DNA of 64,000 bases, taken from the NCBI GenBank assembly GCA_035048485.1, contig CM068586.1, positions 33,668,563 to 33,732,562 on the forward strand, written 5' to 3'. Of the stretch, positions 53,945-64,000 are shown in pieces; position 1 is the stretch's first letter, and the number at the start of each line of letters is the position of its first letter. Under the pieces are notes generated by a model. The model ran no database searches. It saw nothing but the letters and a program-made list of their open reading frames with translations, and was not told where the DNA came from. The DNA comes from Pteria penguin (Eukaryota; Mollusca; Bivalvia; Pterioida; Pteriidae). A program made the translations under genes and the position numbers.

Positions 53945-55340
53945 ATCCGCCCCCTGTATAAGACCTTAACATTTGGCTTCATGACTTACTGATTTGTCTT
54001 AATGACTTACTATTGCACTTCATAATGACGTGTTGTTATGAGTTTAAATCATGCTTTAGTACTTTAAAGAAAAAAGAGGAGTAACTGCCTCAGTTATGTG
54101 GCACAAGTCACCATGGAGCTATACAATACATGAATATAAATAATGTACTAGTACATATAACACATTACAAAAATATTTGATTGTAGTGCAATTACGATAC
54201 CGACTTAGGACGGTCATTTAATTTGACAAAAGCCAAATAAATGGTGTGGTTAACCGGTTTACGGGCCCACCTTCCCACTCACCGTAACAGCAAAACAATC
54301 AAAAGACGTACATTTAAAAATTTATAAATAATCCTCCATGTAAAGAACTAGGGTCAACAGGTATCGCATATTGAGAGGTCATAAAAATATAAACACGTAA
54401 GGTATTGTAAAACACATAATGATATAAAAATATATGCGACATCAACATGATAAACCGTGCTCTACCAGTCTGAAAGCGAGCTAAGACCCTAGATCTGTAG
54501 GAGTCCCTACTAACAGTCAGAGGGGACGAGGTTCAGGACCATGTCTCCTCTGAAAGAGGTTTTGACAAGGCCCGTCATATAGTCACCGCCGCCCTATTAG
54601 TCAGCGTGCAACGTTCAAATAAAAGTCTGCATAACTTCCATAAGGCTGTAGAGGGGCCAAATACAAGACCTATAGTCTTTATGATGATCTCAATGTCATA
54701 TTGTCTATTTAAAAGACGTTTGACTATTTTATTACATGATAAAATAACGTTATCGGAGCCTTTTACTTTCCTTAGTTTATATTCGAGATCACCGTAAAAA
54801 TTAGGATGGGAAATTCTATTGGATACAGTGTTGAAAAGAAATATTTCCAAATTTAGATAGAAGTTCTAAGTAAGAGCTGAAGAATTTTTCTTAGCTTGTG
54901 ATATCTATAACCCTGAGTTAAAAGTTTAGTAGTAATTTGTAAATTTCGCTTATAAAAGAATACTTTTATGACTTTATAATATAATGTTTTGACTCCATAA
55001 CATAATATTCTGACTGCATAGCGTACTTTTGTGACTTCATAACGTAATGTTTTGACTTCATAAGGTACTTTAATGACTTCATAACATACTATTTTGACTC
55101 CATAACGCATTTTTGTGACTTCATACCGTCATGTTTTTTACTTCATAACGTACTTTGATGACTTCATAAAACCACTACTTTGGCTCCAAAACGTATTGTA
55201 TGACTTCATAACATAATGTTTTGACTCCATAACATATTATTTTGACTCCATAATGTATTTTTGTGACTTCATAACATAAATGTTTTTACTTCATAACATA
55301 CTATTTTGACTCCATAACATGCTTTTGTGACATCATTTAA
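53945..55340. repeat. Right arm of a large inverted repeat, interrupted
   Basis: 53945-54071 plus 54958-55340 is the reverse complement of 48698-49135, unit by unit, from CTCTAAAACCTGGATCCGCC to ATAACATGCTTTTGTGAC. A retroelement copy sits in the middle. In the other arm the same position reads without interruption. Confidence 0.9.
54072..54957 (-). pseudogene. RT retroelement copy, subfamily 1, nested in the inverted repeat
   Basis: The frame 54575-54850 encodes [20 protein letters not shown] and later RTxGLVFGPST-like sequence. The 3' junction AAAGAAAAAAGAGGAGT is the one seen at 22436 and 35601. The 5' end lies near 54957 within TATAAAAG. Compared with the uninterrupted arm (about 48969-48995 in reverse), CTTTATAG seems duplicated on both sides. 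Confidence 0.85.
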
Positions 55341-55970
55341 GGAATGATTGTCTTTTTTTCTAGGTTCTAGGTGCCATCATCAGCACTAATTTATCTTTTC
55401 TGGCATAACTGAATTAATTAAAATTTAATATAAGAATTGTAATTACGAAATTAATGCATCTGTTAATTTTGAGCAATTAAAGAAATTTCAGCAATATTAA
55501 AAAAGAAAATTTGTGAAAAAAATATTTCCTACTGAGCAACCCTATTTTTGACAGTAAACGCACATGCATTTTATTTTTATAGACTATTTACCTGTAATTT
55601 ATTTTGTTATTATGTTGTATGTGTAGATTGTACACAGTACACTGTACACAAGTATTTCATCAATAATTCATGGACATATATGTTTGTTAATGTTTACTAT
55701 CCTTTTGAGTAGTATGTAACAATCTCTCTGATTATATATGTCTCTGATGTAACTTATAATAAAAATGAAAAAAAAATTGCCGTAGTAAATATAAAACCAG
55801 AGACATGTAACGTTATTGGTCTATATATGTCTTTGATAAAACTATTATCTTTTGAAATCGATTAAAATGAGGTCACAGATTTTTAAATTTACAAAGAAAA
55901 TTCTGATATCTTCGTCTAGATATTCTCGCTGTTGGTTGACTCAAAGATGACAGAGACATGTGTATGTATA
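55341..55970. other. Intergenic, nothing recognised
   Basis: AT-rich; two short stretches repeat ATATATGTCT(C/T)TGAT near 55734 and 55823. No gene. Confidence 0.5.
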
Positions 55971-56161
55971 CAGTGGTGGATGCAGGATTTCCGAAAAGGG
56001 GGGGCAGAGACATATATACACATATATATGTGTATATATGTCTCGGGGGGGGGGGGCACATTTGTATTATCCAAACTACTCAGCCATTTTTGGTGCCAAA
56101 TCTGGATTTTTAGTAATTAATATGTGGCGAAAAGGGGCTTCCCCCTCTAAATCCGCCACTG
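55971..56161. mobile_element. MITE, CAGTGGCGGAT family, 191 bp
   Basis: Starts CAGTGGTGGATGCAGGATTT and ends AAATCCGCCACTG, with GTGCCAAATCTGGATTTTTA inside as in the copy at 63443. A TATATACACATATATATG insert widens it. Flanks GTATA and ATATA are a near 5-bp duplication. Confidence 0.8.
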
Positions 56162-56189
56162 ATATATGTCTCTGAAGATGAATTCATTG

Positions 56190-56211
56190 TGGGCCGGCAC
56201 TAGCCGGCCCA
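56190..56211. repeat. GC-rich perfect palindrome
   Basis: TGGGCCGGC-ACTA-GCCGGCCCA: 9-bp perfect arms with a 4-base loop, unusually GC-rich for this AT-rich window. No poly-T follows, so there is no reason to call it a terminator. Confidence 0.6.
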
Positions 56212-56881
56212 TCCTTTGATATAGGTTTGGAAAAGTTGCATGCGTTTCTGCGGTACAGCAAGGCCCCGCCCCCAGGATTTTACACCAATGATAAAATTAG
56301 GATTATATTCACTGCGGAGAGAGCTTGTGTCACATCGCTGACCCAGTTTGATAGATTTATGTAAGAGTAGTATCTTCGAGACTTTCGCTGATTTAAGTAT
56401 AACATTTGTTGGAATATTTTCTGGGGATGAGTGTTACCTTACAATTTTTTAATATTTGACGCGCTTTCTTCATAAGCAAACTTATTATTCGGTTGCCTAA
56501 GTGACTTTCGGTTAATAATAGCCAATCGGAACATCATCGCTATTTTTCACAAAAAAAAAATCTTATTTGTGTACGGAAATGGACGGGTTGTTACGATTGT
56601 ATGATAGTGTGATGCAAGTCCTACTAACGTTTCTGAATACAGAATGCTGCGCTAAGAAGGACTAACATAACCAATTATATTTTACAATTGTTTATTATGG
56701 GAAGACGATTTTGAAACCTTAATTATTGTTTATAAATTAAAACTTGAGAATAGTAAGATTACCAGCTCGGCCACACTATTACCACAAGTTTAACCAGTAA
56801 AGGTTTGTTACCCCAGCAAACAGCCAGTTGCTTATAGATTGGTTAAGTTTTGTTGTTGAAAATAAATAGTAGATTGATTAA
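56212..56881. other. Intergenic, nothing recognised
   Basis: Mixed-composition sequence between the MITE and the reversed SINE; no gene or repeat recognised. Confidence 0.45.
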
Positions 56882-57057
56882 TTATTGTTTCACGTCACTC
56901 CACGATTATTTCACGTAACGGACCCTTCCGAAGAAGAGGGGAAACTTTTACGTGCCACGCCTACCGTGACACAGGACCTCGGTTTCACCGATGTGCACAC
57001 GGCGGAAGTCGAACCCGGGACCTTTCGGTCACCTTATCCACTGAGCCCATCGGCTTA
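56882..57057 (-). mobile_element. tRNA-derived SINE, full-length-like, reversed
   Basis: On the minus strand: GATGGGCTCAGTGGATAAGG (A box), GGTCCCGGGTTCGACTTCC (good B box), GTGAAACCGAGGTCCTGTGT, GTGGCACGTAAAAGTTTCC, GGTCCGTTACGTGAAATAAT, CGTGGAGTGACGTGAAACAA. It is the most complete copy in the window, although shorter in the middle than the others. Confidence 0.85.
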
Positions 57058-57386
57058 AAACAAATGGTAGATGATATGGCTAGTAATTTTAAAAGTACGT
57101 TTCCATACTAAATGCAGGCTAATCCGTCCGTCTAATAAACTCGCTATTGCCTTATGTACATAATGGGCTAAATGAACCAATTTTATAAACTATTATAGCT
57201 GAAAAGGAAGTGATACTGGAAACTTTAAAACATTATTTTGTTGGTATTTTTTTTAATTCTTTGCAGTTTTATTATCATCCCATTCCGGCCCACACTTTGG
57301 TGCTTGCACCAAATTGTTTCTTGTAAAAACTGATATAAGTTACATGTATATCGAGATCGGAAGAGAGTATTTCTAAATCCATAAAA
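57058..57386 (+). promoter_or_regulatory. Upstream region of SNAPIN
   Basis: The 330 bases between the reversed SINE and the SNAPIN start codon should include promoter and 5' UTR. It is AT-rich with a CATTCCGGCCCAC-containing patch around 57280; no TATA box can be defended. Confidence 0.35.
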
Positions 57387-57523
57387 ATGGACCAGACAAT
57401 AAATTCTCCTCAAACAGCAGGAAAGCCTTTAGATGCCAGTACTAGAGATGCTCTATCAGCTGGTCTTGTTGATCTTTTAAAACCTTCAGTCGAGGAAATC
57501 GATGACAGAGTAAAAACTGTCAG
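57387..57523 (+). CDS. SNAPIN: SNAPIN exon 1
   Basis: Starts ATG GAC CAG (MDQTINSPQTAGKPLD) and ends at CAG/GTAATC in phase 2. It covers the variable N-terminus and the first helix (LSAGLVDLLKPSVEEID). Confidence 0.92.
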
Positions 57524-60500
57524 GTAATCAGTGTGGGCGGAGTAATCTTCACGAATTTCCTCTGACTAAATTTACATTCGTTTTTAACTTCCACAAACTT
57601 TTTAGAATTTGAAATCATTTATGAAACACAAATAATATGTATAACAATGGATAGAGTCTTCAGCCACTTAAGAAACTACACTTACGGTCATTAGTTGATC
57701 CCTATTTCGGTACTATATATTTACTCGATCCACCGATATTGTTAGTATTCTCGAGGTCCGCGAAACGTCACCGTCTCTCCTGATCTACGTAGATACCCGC
57801 ACATTCTGGCCATGACACTTGGGATAAAACTCGGGGTTTATTGTTTGCATTGATACAACATCTTCTGTATCAGTTTTAAAGAGTTTTTACTATAAAATAC
57901 GATTGGAAATGCATAAGACTTGTATTCAAAATTTACCTGTTTGAATGATAATATATTCCTTTTTACTAAAATTCCACCCGAAATACACATTGCTCTGTAT
58001 GATAAAGTCAGATGCTTTACCCCAAATATTCAAAATGCTCGTTATCAATTACCCAGATGTCCGACTTCGAGAATAATTGATGAACTGATGTTGACAGTTG
58101 AGGATTTGGTTAGTACATGTATGCGAACCTGTATATAAACATGTGTTTCCCAGCATCATACTAGAAATGGTTGTCTATATACATTACACAGATTATCTTT
58201 GGTAAAATTTATAAATGTGTACGAAGTAGTCAGATACATGTAGTACAGTACAGTCAGCGTGGAATTAGGAAAATCCACAAGCACCGACAATCAGCCAAAT
58301 CAGTCAGCGGCAGTATAAATTGTCCACTTGACCCCATTTAGGCCACGATGCCACCAGAGGACAGTTGAATGCACTAATTGTGCATCAGCTACCTGTAGAA
58401 CTAACAGTGAATTAAAGACCTCATTGTACATGTATAGACAGGAATTTCAGAAATGTATCACAAATAGTGAAATACCAAACCAAATGTCTAGAATGGCACG
58501 TTGATTCAAACACTACTTCATTGCATATTTTTAAAAAGAATCACAAGTCTTTGTTTTGACAGTTTCACTAGTGATTAAAAATCTGGATAAAAAGGATTGG
58601 TGCTATTAACTTAGTTTAACACACTTTCTCACTCAGTGGCATGAAAGGGGCCCTCGTAAGGGTAACTTATTTTGGCTTCTTCATTCATTAGGTAAGCGTT
58701 ATCTGTGCAAGATTGATATGAAGAATTATTTGAACGTTCTTTTAAGTACATGTATTGTATGCACAGGAAGTACATGTTTATTCTTTAAAGAAAACAAAAA
58801 TATGTGTACTTATCTATTTTAAGTAAAGTTGTACAGGTGATCTCTGGAGCTTTGTTATACAGGTAAATATCAGTAATACCCCTTATGAGGGTCCCTTTCA
58901 CACCCAATTGTATTAAATGTTATTTTAAGCAAGTAAGCGAATCGAGAGCACACCAGCATGGACTAGGACATAATTAATTAATACTGGATAAATACACTGC
59001 CCTCCCTAAAATTAACAATTTTGTCATGAAAAGCTTACATTTAAGTCTTTTATCCTTAAAAGTTAAAGACGATTTAAAATACATTGTAAATATCGTTCGC
59101 TACTATATGCGATTCTTGATGCTAGTCATGTAATAATGATATCAGTGAAAGCGTAAATTACATCAAAGTTAAATTTCCGACTTCCACATGTATAACTGTA
59201 TAACATTCTTATGAATAAGATAAGTACATTCCACCATATTTGATGCTAGCGCTAACTCCAACTACTGTCTGTCGGCTGCATTGTTATTTAAATGAGATGA
59301 GTGTATAGTGTCCACGCTCAAACGACCACACTGCCCACGGTGGACATCTACAGGTAAATTTATTGCCCATGCACCCACGATGCCGACGTATCTTCGTGGG
59401 AAAATTAAGTTCCACGGCGACTGTACTGTAACTGAATTATTGAGATAGTCCTCAGATTAAGTGTTGAAACACTGTTTAGCACTGAAATTCAAATCATTTT
59501 TCATAGCCATATAGTTATAAATCTTCTAAATAGTTCAAACCCTCAACCTTATTACTTAATTCATAATTCATATAACATCTCAGATTTGTCTGACACTACC
59601 CTCATAATCATATTGATATTTAAAATTCATATAGATACTTATCTCCCTTTTTGTAAATAGTGAATTAATACTACTACACAGGTGGCTTCAATAAGATGAT
59701 TTGTTTGCTCTTGAAAAGAATTCTTCCGCTTCCTGCATATCATGGTGATCGATGTATAAAAACTTGTCTGCTGCTTGACTAAACATATCTCACTATAGTC
59801 TATTGACCATACAGATAAGAATAACAGCTTGAACTAACAGTCATTGCACAACTTTTATACCATTTCCTCTCTACTTTCACACACTACATGTATCTAATGA
59901 AACAAGAGCAGATAACTCCCCATTTTAAACTGGCCTATACCGTTACATGTACACTCACATTTTTTGTTGTTACAGGGAAAGTCAGGTAGAGCTAAGACAA
60001 CACATTGACAGTCTAGCAGATGGTAAGCATCAGTTCAAGTTGACTACATGTATATTCAAGATCTGTATGGGATTTTGTGATAATATTCTTTTATGTCATG
60101 CTGTGGTCACCTGAAAATTTTATGCCTTTGGATCAATGTGTCTTGCTTACTGTCTTTGATGTGTCTATTACTAACTATAAAATTAGCTATACTTTTGAAC
60201 TATGATTAGACTTTGTATTTGCTGTTCCAGCTCCACTTAATAGTGATACCTTTTCAAAGTCGGCTCAAGGGAACTTGATTTAGCCCTTTGGTTTACATAC
60301 CAAATATATAGTTGTAGAATGGAAAATGCTCTCATTTCATACGCAGGATGTATTTTCTGGATTCTCATTGGCAATATCTGCCGTGTCTGAAATACACCTG
60401 ATGTGTTATGCCAATTATCATCAAACCTGGTGAAATTATCCACGCCATTTGATGAAACAAACCTTATAATGAATTTATCACACCGATTCTCTTATTGCCT

Positions 60501-61872
60501 TACTTTTGTATTATAAACAAATGATCCGACTTTTTTCAGATTTAAAAGTGATAGCAGAACAACAAGCTGTGCCAGTTGACCTTGAGCCTTATGTTAAAAA
60601 ACTCAATAATTCAAGGAGAAGAGTTATGTTAGTGAATAATATTTTACAAAATGTGCAGGTAGGTTGATACTGTCTTACAGAAAGTACAGGTAGGTGGATA
60701 CTCTCTCAAACTATACAGGTAGATAGATACCATCTTAAACTATATTTTAATTTTTCCTTTTTACTAAATTCTGTGGATTTGTACTTGTGTGGGTGTGTGT
60801 GTCTGTAACAAAACCTTGTAGACACTCTAGAAGTCAGTTTTGGCCCCATTTGGTTCATACTTCACTAGAGGAAAATATCTTTTGATTTGGGGGTTTAAAG
60901 GTCAGAGGTTAAGGTCACTAGAGGTCATCATAGAAAAACCTTATAGATACTTTAGAAGTCACAATTTTGGCCCTATTGGGTTTATACTTATCATTTAACT
61001 GAAGTAAAATGAGAGGAAGATCCTTATCAAGGTAAACTTAGTACATTGTTCCATGGATTTTGCTGCAATGAAAGGGGATCCCATACTTGGCATTGCCCTT
61101 GTTCTATAAGCTTATCTAAAAAGAATAATGAGTTTTACAAAGAAGTATGTCCTGGTGGTCAAGAAGATCTTATTTAGGTCTTATTTCTTGATGAACAAGT
61201 TAAATCACTGTTTAAATAGTACTTAGGAATTACTTACTGTAGTTTGTCTGTCTGTCTGTCTTTTTTATATGTCTTCCCCACCTCTGTTTTAGTTATGTTT
61301 ACAGATGACATAAATTCTAATATAGATACAGCCATTGGATTCCTTTTTCAACCAGTTGCTGTATTTTCCTTAAGAGGATTTCACTGAAACTTGGCACAAA
61401 CAAAGATCATGATATGTAGATGTGCATATTGTAAGGGTAATCCTGTTCTCAAATTTTTACAGAAGTCATGGTGGCCCTTGGAGTAGTTACATGTACTGTA
61501 TGTAAAATGTCATTTATTATTATTTTTTAATTTTGCTGCCAGCAAGAGCATTCGTGACATTTTTCTTAATTAACTCATTTTAATATTCCAGATTTATTTC
61601 ACTTATTGCTTGAATTGTTCAAGTTTAATTCAATGTGTATGTTCATTATGAGATTATACAGATAAACTTTTATGGCAAATGACCTCTTTTACAAGTGTTA
61701 TTGCCCTTAAGGAAATGTCATTGTTGCCCTTTGTAGAAAGTTGAAGTCTTGAAATTAAGTGAATGGAGTACACTGCATTTTGTTTTCTGTTTTTCAGGAA
61801 AGGTTGAATAAGTTACATAACAACGTACAAAGAGAAACCGGGAAGCGTAAATCTGCTTTACATCCCCCTTAG
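57387..61872 (+). CDS. SNAPIN: SNAPIN, BLOC-1/BORC subunit (whole gene, 4 exons)
   Basis: Exons 57387-57523, 59976-60022, 60540-60658 and 61798-61872 join in phases 2, 1, 0 to give 378 nt, 125 residues; the human protein has 136. It is a small all-helical coiled-coil protein from about residue 22 on. Conserved blocks: AGLVDLLKPSVEEIDDRV, VRESQVELRQHIDSLA, LEPYVKKLNNSRRRVMLVNN, ILQNVQERLNKL. SNAPIN binds SNAP25 and is a shared subunit of BLOC-1 and BORC, acting in the cytoplasm on lysosome-related organelle formation, lysosome positioning and vesicle release. The N-terminus is short and differs from vertebrates. Introns hold several transposons. Two AATAAA signals lie 207-217 bases after the stop. 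Confidence 0.95.
58244..59430. mobile_element. 1.19-kb inverted-repeat element in SNAPIN intron 1
   Basis: The left end TACAGTACAGTCAGCGTGGA and the right end in reverse, TACAGTACAGTCGCCGTGGA, agree for about 25 bases, with weaker agreement on to the CGACAAT / CGGCAT region. TA-rich flanks may hide a TA duplication. No transposase. A smaller MITE is nested inside. Confidence 0.75.
58643..58899. mobile_element. 257-bp MITE nested in the 1.19-kb element
   Basis: The left end GAAAGGGGCCCTCGTAAGGG and the right end in reverse, GAAAGGGACCCTCATAAGGG, differ at 2 of 20 positions. No open frame. Confidence 0.75.
59976..60022 (+). CDS. SNAPIN: SNAPIN exon 2
   Basis: A 47-nt exon, TTACAG/GGAAAG to GATG/GTAAGC, encoding RESQVELRQHIDSLAD, one of the best conserved SNAPIN stretches. 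Too short to be found as an ORF. Confidence 0.92.
60540..60658 (+). CDS. SNAPIN: SNAPIN exon 3
   Basis: From TTTCAG/ATTTAA to GCAG/GTAGGT. Encodes DLKVIAEQQAVPVDLEPYV, then KKLNNSRRRVMLVNNILQNV, the central coiled-coil. Confidence 0.93.
60659..61797. other. SNAPIN intron 3
   Basis: A 1.1-kb intron. An imperfect tandem stretch GTAGGTAGATACTNTC lies just inside the donor (60657-60735). A dispersed-repeat-like segment (AAGGTCAGAGGTTAAGGTCA, TTTTGGCCCCAT) lies at 60800-61090. No exon seen. Confidence 0.5.
61798..61872 (+). CDS. SNAPIN: SNAPIN exon 4 (terminal)
   Basis: From TTTCAG/GAAAGG; encodes ERLNKLHNNVQRETGKRKSA, then LHPP and TAG. It ends a few residues short of the vertebrate tail but keeps the basic RETGKRK segment. 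Confidence 0.92.
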   Translation, partial: ERLNKLHNNVQRETGKRKSALHPP

Positions 61873-62079
61873 ATGGAAGTCATTGACCAACATAGATACA
61901 ACATACCATTCCATGTGCAATACTGTAGCATAACATATAATTACATTCTCTATGCTTTAAACATTGCCATTAAATATGTTTTATTAGTGAAGTTTATATA
62001 TTTTAATTGATTAATGAAAGAAAACATTATTTGTACAGTAATTTAAGCTGTTGTTGTATTTTTCATCAATCATTCATTT

Positions 62080-62089
62080 AATAAATAAA
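62080..62089 (+). terminator. SNAPIN polyadenylation signals
   Basis: Two overlapping AATAAA hexamers (62080-62085 and 62084-62089), about 210 bases after the stop codon, in the correct strand for SNAPIN. Confidence 0.65.
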
Positions 62090-62459
62090 ATTGAAGTAGC
62101 TTAAAAGGTTTTAAATTTTGAACTGTTACCAAGTTAATTACATGATTGCTCAAATCTCAGGTATTAATTTTCCAAATAAATCAAGTGTTATTTCATTTCA
62201 TGTGTGTTCAAAAACAAACTTTAAAGTATGAAATCTAGATGTTTAGATATCTACATCATGTACTGTCCTCTCCATCAGTGTGCCTGAAAAATTGCATGAT
62301 TTTCATATTAATAAATTCATTACCCAAAACCCAACATATATACATGTTATTCAAATTCATGTTTTCGTAGTTATAATGCCAAAATTTTTTGAATTAAAAG
62401 TTGTCCGAAGACTGCATAGCTTGCTGGCAGGACATCGTCTGAGGGAATACGTGTATTTT

Positions 62460-62895
62460 TAATATTTTCTTAATTCAAGGTCAAGTTCACAAGGTCAAGA
62501 ATTTTAGTACAGACAAAAGTTCTAGCCATAATGAACACGTGTAAAATATGAAAGCCCTACCTTGTAGTAGTTTATGAGTTATGACAAAGTTTAAGTTTTT
62601 GAAAAGTGGATCAAGCTTCAATGTCAAGGTCGTGGGGTCAGAAAGTTTGGTATAGACAGAAAGATATAGTCATAATGAACGTACGGTAAATGTGAAATAT
62701 GAAATCTCTACCCCCAGTAGTTGAAGAGATGGGCAAGGTAAAAGTTTTTTGAAAGTAGGTGAAAGTCACAGGATCATAAATGATAGTACCAATGGCAAGA
62801 TCTCATCAAAAGGAATGTGCATGTGGAATATGAAAACCCTATATTTAATAGTTTTGAGGTATGGCCAAGGTTAAAGTTTTTGTCTACGCCACCAA
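62460..62895. repeat. Dispersed repeat with ~145-bp tandem units
   Basis: Three diverged units share AAGGTCACNGGGTCAG, TTTGGTATAGACAGAAAG, CATAATGAAC, AATATGAAANCCCTAC and AGTAGTTNTGAG. The reading frame at 62280-62462 has no support. The wording is similar to repeats seen widely in molluscan introns, from general recollection. Confidence 0.65.
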
Positions 62896-63442
62896 CACTA
62901 GGGCATACATTAGCTCTCTGTACAATCGTCCCAGCGAGCTGAAAAAAGAAAAGCCTTGTGACAAAATACAGACTTTGAAAGGGAAATTAAAATGACTAAG
63001 AACAATAACTCTGTAGGAGTAACAATTTCAAAATCCCAGTACTCTTAAAAAAAATTATCAGATTTCATTCATATGTAGTAATTAACATGGTATATGAATA
63101 AATTTAGAGCCAAATTTTTTATTTACATTCTAGATTTTGTCACATTCTGCCCAGTTGATATATACTGAAAAGGACCTATTCAGATTGAAATTTGACAAAA
63201 ATTATCAGTAAATCCAAAGTGTTATGTAATGGCCGGTATTTTCAGTTAGGACAAGGCTGTATCAATCATCTAGACAAGATTTCATGACTGTCCTCAGAAA
63301 CATTAAAAATCCTGTAATTTTCCTTGTGCAGAGATTTGGAAGCGAAGTCTAGGGCAGTAGAATAGAACCTTTATATTTGACTTAGAAAGTATTATTTAAC
63401 AGTGTTACATTTATATTCATATCCTTGAACAATTGTAGTAGT
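62896..63442. other. Intergenic, nothing recognised
   Basis: AT-rich; no gene, repeat or transposon end was recognised. Confidence 0.45.
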
Positions 63443-63582
63443 CAGTGGCAGATTCAGGATTCCCGAAAAGAGGGGGCCCACATGTGTGTTAGTACAACTA
63501 CTCGGCCATTTTTGGTGTCAAATCTGGATTTTTAACTGTTAAATATCTGGCTAAAAGGGGGGGCCCTCTTAATCCACCAGTG
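63443..63582. mobile_element. MITE, CAGTGGCGGAT family, 140 bp
   Basis: Starts CAGTGGCAGATTCAGGATTC and ends CTTAATCCACCAGTG. It is flanked by a perfect 5-bp duplication GTAGT (63438-63442 and 63583-63587). Confidence 0.85.
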
Positions 63583-63743
63583 GTAGTTGTGATCAGAAAT
63601 TAATGTTGTGTTTTGTTGAGCTTTTCATATAGATTTGTTATATTTGGTGAATAAAACCCAGAGGACATTGACTCTGTTAACCTTTATGTAGTACTGACTA
63701 GGCCAGAACCGATGTCCACACAGCTTTTCTTATTCGGTCCATA

Positions 63744-63823
63744 GGGACAAAGCTTGCTTGAACCCAGGATTGATTTTCATATACAAATGAAAATTGATCC
63801 CAGGCTCAAGTGAGCTTTGTCCC
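63744..63823. repeat. Long near-perfect palindrome (fold-back)
   Basis: GGGACAAAGCTTGCTTGAAC, CCAGGATTGATTTTCAT is mirrored after a 6-base spacer by ATGAAAATTGATCCCAGG, CTCAAGTGAGCTTTGTCCC. Arms are 37 bp with about 4 mismatches. TTCGGTC lies near both sides (63733 and 63829). Confidence 0.85.
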
Positions 63824-63876
63824 TGTGATTCGGTCTTTTTGTTACAGAGAGTTACTTCCCATTTCGGACAGTATCC

Positions 63877-63996
63877 GATGTAAAACAATTATGGCGTCGT
63901 CATATTCTGTGAAAACCAATCTAAAACACAGGAAAATGATAGTTCGCAAATGACATTTTCATAGGAATATTGATGACGTCATAATTGTTTTGCGTC
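63877..63996. mobile_element. Short MITE, GACGTAAAACAATTATGAC family, second copy
   Basis: Left end GATGTAAAACAATTATGGCG; right end in reverse GACGCAAAACAATTATGACG. Related to 39081-39202. The window ends 4 bases later. Confidence 0.75.
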
Positions 63997-64000
63997 AGAT

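Noticed and set aside
57920..58138. 72-codon plus-strand frame between SNAPIN exons 1 and 2
   Set aside because: No acceptor/donor pair in a compatible phase and no similarity to SNAPIN; treated as intron.

Overview
The window is eukaryotic, AT-rich, intron-rich DNA. I infer a mollusc, most likely a bivalve. The grounds are the tRNA-derived SINEs, fold-back MITEs, a molluscan-style tandem repeat and a secreted HYR/sushi/EGF protein; no marker gene proves it. No CRISPR array, rRNA, intact tRNA or prokaryotic operon was seen.

Three host genes can be assembled with matching splice phases. (1) 300-6084, minus: an LRRC14-like leucine-rich-repeat protein, 4 exons, 529 codons before the stop. (2) 25132-48446, minus: a secreted modular protein, 11 visible exons. 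Domains in order are signal peptide, thrombospondin type 1, propeptide plus short Gla-like segment, Cys-rich exon, HYR, sushi, sushi, EGF, HYR, sushi and a Cys-containing tail. One exon between the Gla-like and Cys-rich exons is not visible. (3) 57387-61872, plus: the SNAPIN subunit of BLOC-1/BORC, 4 exons, 125 residues.

Between genes 1 and 2, about 14.1-21.5 kb is a rearranged, decaying copy of part of gene 2 and its surroundings. Copies of exons 2-4 are there, but three splice sites and one reading frame are damaged. Its other copy lies within gene 2 (about 33.2-47.95 kb) and has been enlarged by later insertions: a retroelement, a 1.7-kb hAT-like element with a perfect 8-bp target duplication, a dead hAT transposase gene and a local inversion flanked by (TA)n tracts.

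The rest is dominated by mobile DNA. A reverse-transcriptase retroelement (Penelope-like by inference) is present in about ten copies of two subfamilies. One copy (50349-52268) is interrupted by a single in-frame stop. There are also tRNA-derived SINEs, at least one of them split by a transposon; a MITE family with CAGTGGCGGAT ends and 5-bp target duplications; several other inverted-repeat elements; a large inverted repeat (48.7-49.1 and 53.9-55.3 kb); minisatellites; and long microsatellites.
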